NCBI GenBank assembly: GCA_020431545.1
Contig: JAGQIB010000119.1
Coordinates: forward strand, 1 to 6,029
DNA: 6,029 nucleotides
Direction of reading: 5' to 3'
Source of the DNA: Gemmatimonadota bacterium
Lineage (GTDB): Bacteria > ARS69
Each line of letters opens with the position of its first letter. Within the stretch, counting starts at the first letter, position 1. The notes beneath the pieces are model-generated. The model was given only the letters and a program-made list of their open reading frames with translations. It had not been told where the DNA came from and ran no database searches. The position numbers were made by a program, and so were the translations under genes. This document shows positions 5,355 through 6,029 of this stretch, one piece after another.

Positions 5355-6029
5355 CTACAGGGAGAATCTCTCGCCGAGGTAGATCGCGCGCGCTTCCGGG
5401 TTCTCGGCCAGCTCGCGGGCCGTCCCCGAGATCAACACCTTACCCTTGAAAAGGATGTACGCGCGATTCGTGATGGAGAGGGTCTCCCGAACGTTGTGAT
5501 CCGTGATCAGCACCCCGAGGCCCTTGCGGCGCAGCCCCTCGATGATCTCCTGGATGTCGTGGACGGCGATCGGATCGATCCCCGCGAACGGCTCGTCGAG
5601 CAGGAGGAAGGACGGCTGGGTGACGAGTGCCCGCGCGATCTCCACGCGACGCCGCTCGCCGCCCGACAGCGTGAATGCCTTCTGGTCCGCGACGTGCCCG
5701 ATGCGGAGCTCGGCCAGCAGCTGCTCCAGTCGCTTCTGCCGCTCGTCGCGGCCGAGCTTCGTCGTCTCGAGGATGGCCTGGATGTTCTGGCGCACCGTGA
5801 GGCCGCGGAAGATCGACGCTTCCTGCGGCAGGTACCCGATGCCGCGCCGGGCGTGGACGTACATGGGAAGACGAGTGACGTCGTCGCCGTCGATCGTGAC
5901 CCGGCCGGAGTCCGCGCGCACGAGTCCCGTGACCATGTAGAAGGTCGTGGTCTTGCCGGCACCGTTCGGACCGAGCAGGCCCACGACCTCGCCGCGCCGC
6001 ACCTCGATGTCGACCTCGTCGACGACCCG
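5355..6029 (-). CDS. lptB: LPS export ABC transporter ATPase, 5' end cut off by window
   Basis: This is the cytoplasmic ATPase of the LptB2FG complex, which extracts lipopolysaccharide from the inner membrane and pushes it along the Lpt bridge to the outer membrane. The visible 224 residues contain Walker A GPNGAGKTT (20-28 of the visible part), a Q-loop YLPQEASIFRGLTVRQNI (67-83), the ABC signature LSGGERRRVEIARAL (121-135), Walker B FLLLDEPFAGIDP (141-153) and the H-loop His in ITDHNVRETL (178). YLPQEASIFRGL and DEPFAGIDPIAV are typical of LptB rather than of amino-acid ABC ATPases. The family is about 240 residues, so about 15 N-terminal residues lie beyond base 6029. A GTG at 6002 lies inside the conserved strand before Walker A and is not the start. 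rpoN follows 18 nt downstream, the widespread lptB-rpoN pairing. Confidence 0.97.
   Translation of the reverse strand, partial: RVVDEVDIEVRRGEVVGLLGPNGAGKTTTFYMVTGLVRADSGRVTIDGDDVTRLPMYVHARRGIGYLPQEASIFRGLTVRQNIQAILETTKLGRDERQKRLEQLLAELRIGHVADQKAFTLSGGERRRVEIARALVTQPSFLLLDEPFAGIDPIAVHDIQEIIEGLRRKGLGVLITDHNVRETLSITNRAYILFKGKVLISGTARELAENPEARAIYLGERFSL

Noticed and set aside
5355..6002. lptB starting at the GTG at 6002
   Set aside because: The frame stays open to the window edge, and the residues before the GTG (RVVDEVDIE) match the conserved strand before Walker A. The real start lies beyond the window.

Overview
The window is one compact run of genes, all on the minus strand. It is GC-rich (about two thirds GC by eye), so long spurious reading frames open on both strands. 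In transcription order, from high to low coordinates, I read: lptB (5' end cut off by the window), rpoN, hpf (long form), hprK, an HPr gene (ptsH-like, GTG start), a SIS-domain bifunctional phosphoglucose/phosphomannose isomerase, and metK (3' end cut off). Gene spacing is very tight. lptB to rpoN is 18 nt, rpoN to hpf 54 nt, and hpf to hprK 16 nt. hprK/HPr and HPr/isomerase each overlap by four bases (GTGA and ATGA). The only gap over 100 nt is the 138 nt before metK.

Organism: LptB implies a lipopolysaccharide-exporting diderm. HPr kinase/phosphorylase together with an HPr that has both the catalytic His and the regulatory Ser, placed behind rpoN and hpf, fits a high-GC deltaproteobacterium-like lineage or a related diderm phylum (for example Myxococcota/Desulfobacterota relatives or candidate phyla such as Eisenbacteria). 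It is unlike the gammaproteobacterial lptB-rpoN-hpf-ptsN-rapZ-npr order. The lineage is inferred from gene content only.

Region by region: 5355-6029 is the LPS-transport ATPase. 3813-5336 is sigma-54, with an unusual Ala/Gly-rich insert. 3261-3758 is the ribosome hibernation factor. 2273-3244 and 1974-2276 form a matched sensor kinase/phosphocarrier pair. 928-1977 is a sugar-phosphate isomerase translationally coupled to HPr. 790-927 is a non-coding stretch that may carry a weak promoter and a short direct repeat. 1-789 is S-adenosylmethionine synthetase.

How it may work together: HprK is expected to read ATP/phosphate/glycolytic state and phosphorylate HPr on Ser49. The neighbouring isomerase interconverts glucose-6-P, fructose-6-P and mannose-6-P. 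Sigma-54 and HPF are typical stress and nitrogen/growth-state regulators. rapZ and a PTS EIIA, which often accompany this cluster, are absent here, as is enzyme I. The set therefore looks like a regulatory rather than sugar-transporting phosphorelay, but that is inference. No RNA genes, mobile elements, CRISPR arrays or clear intrinsic terminators were seen.
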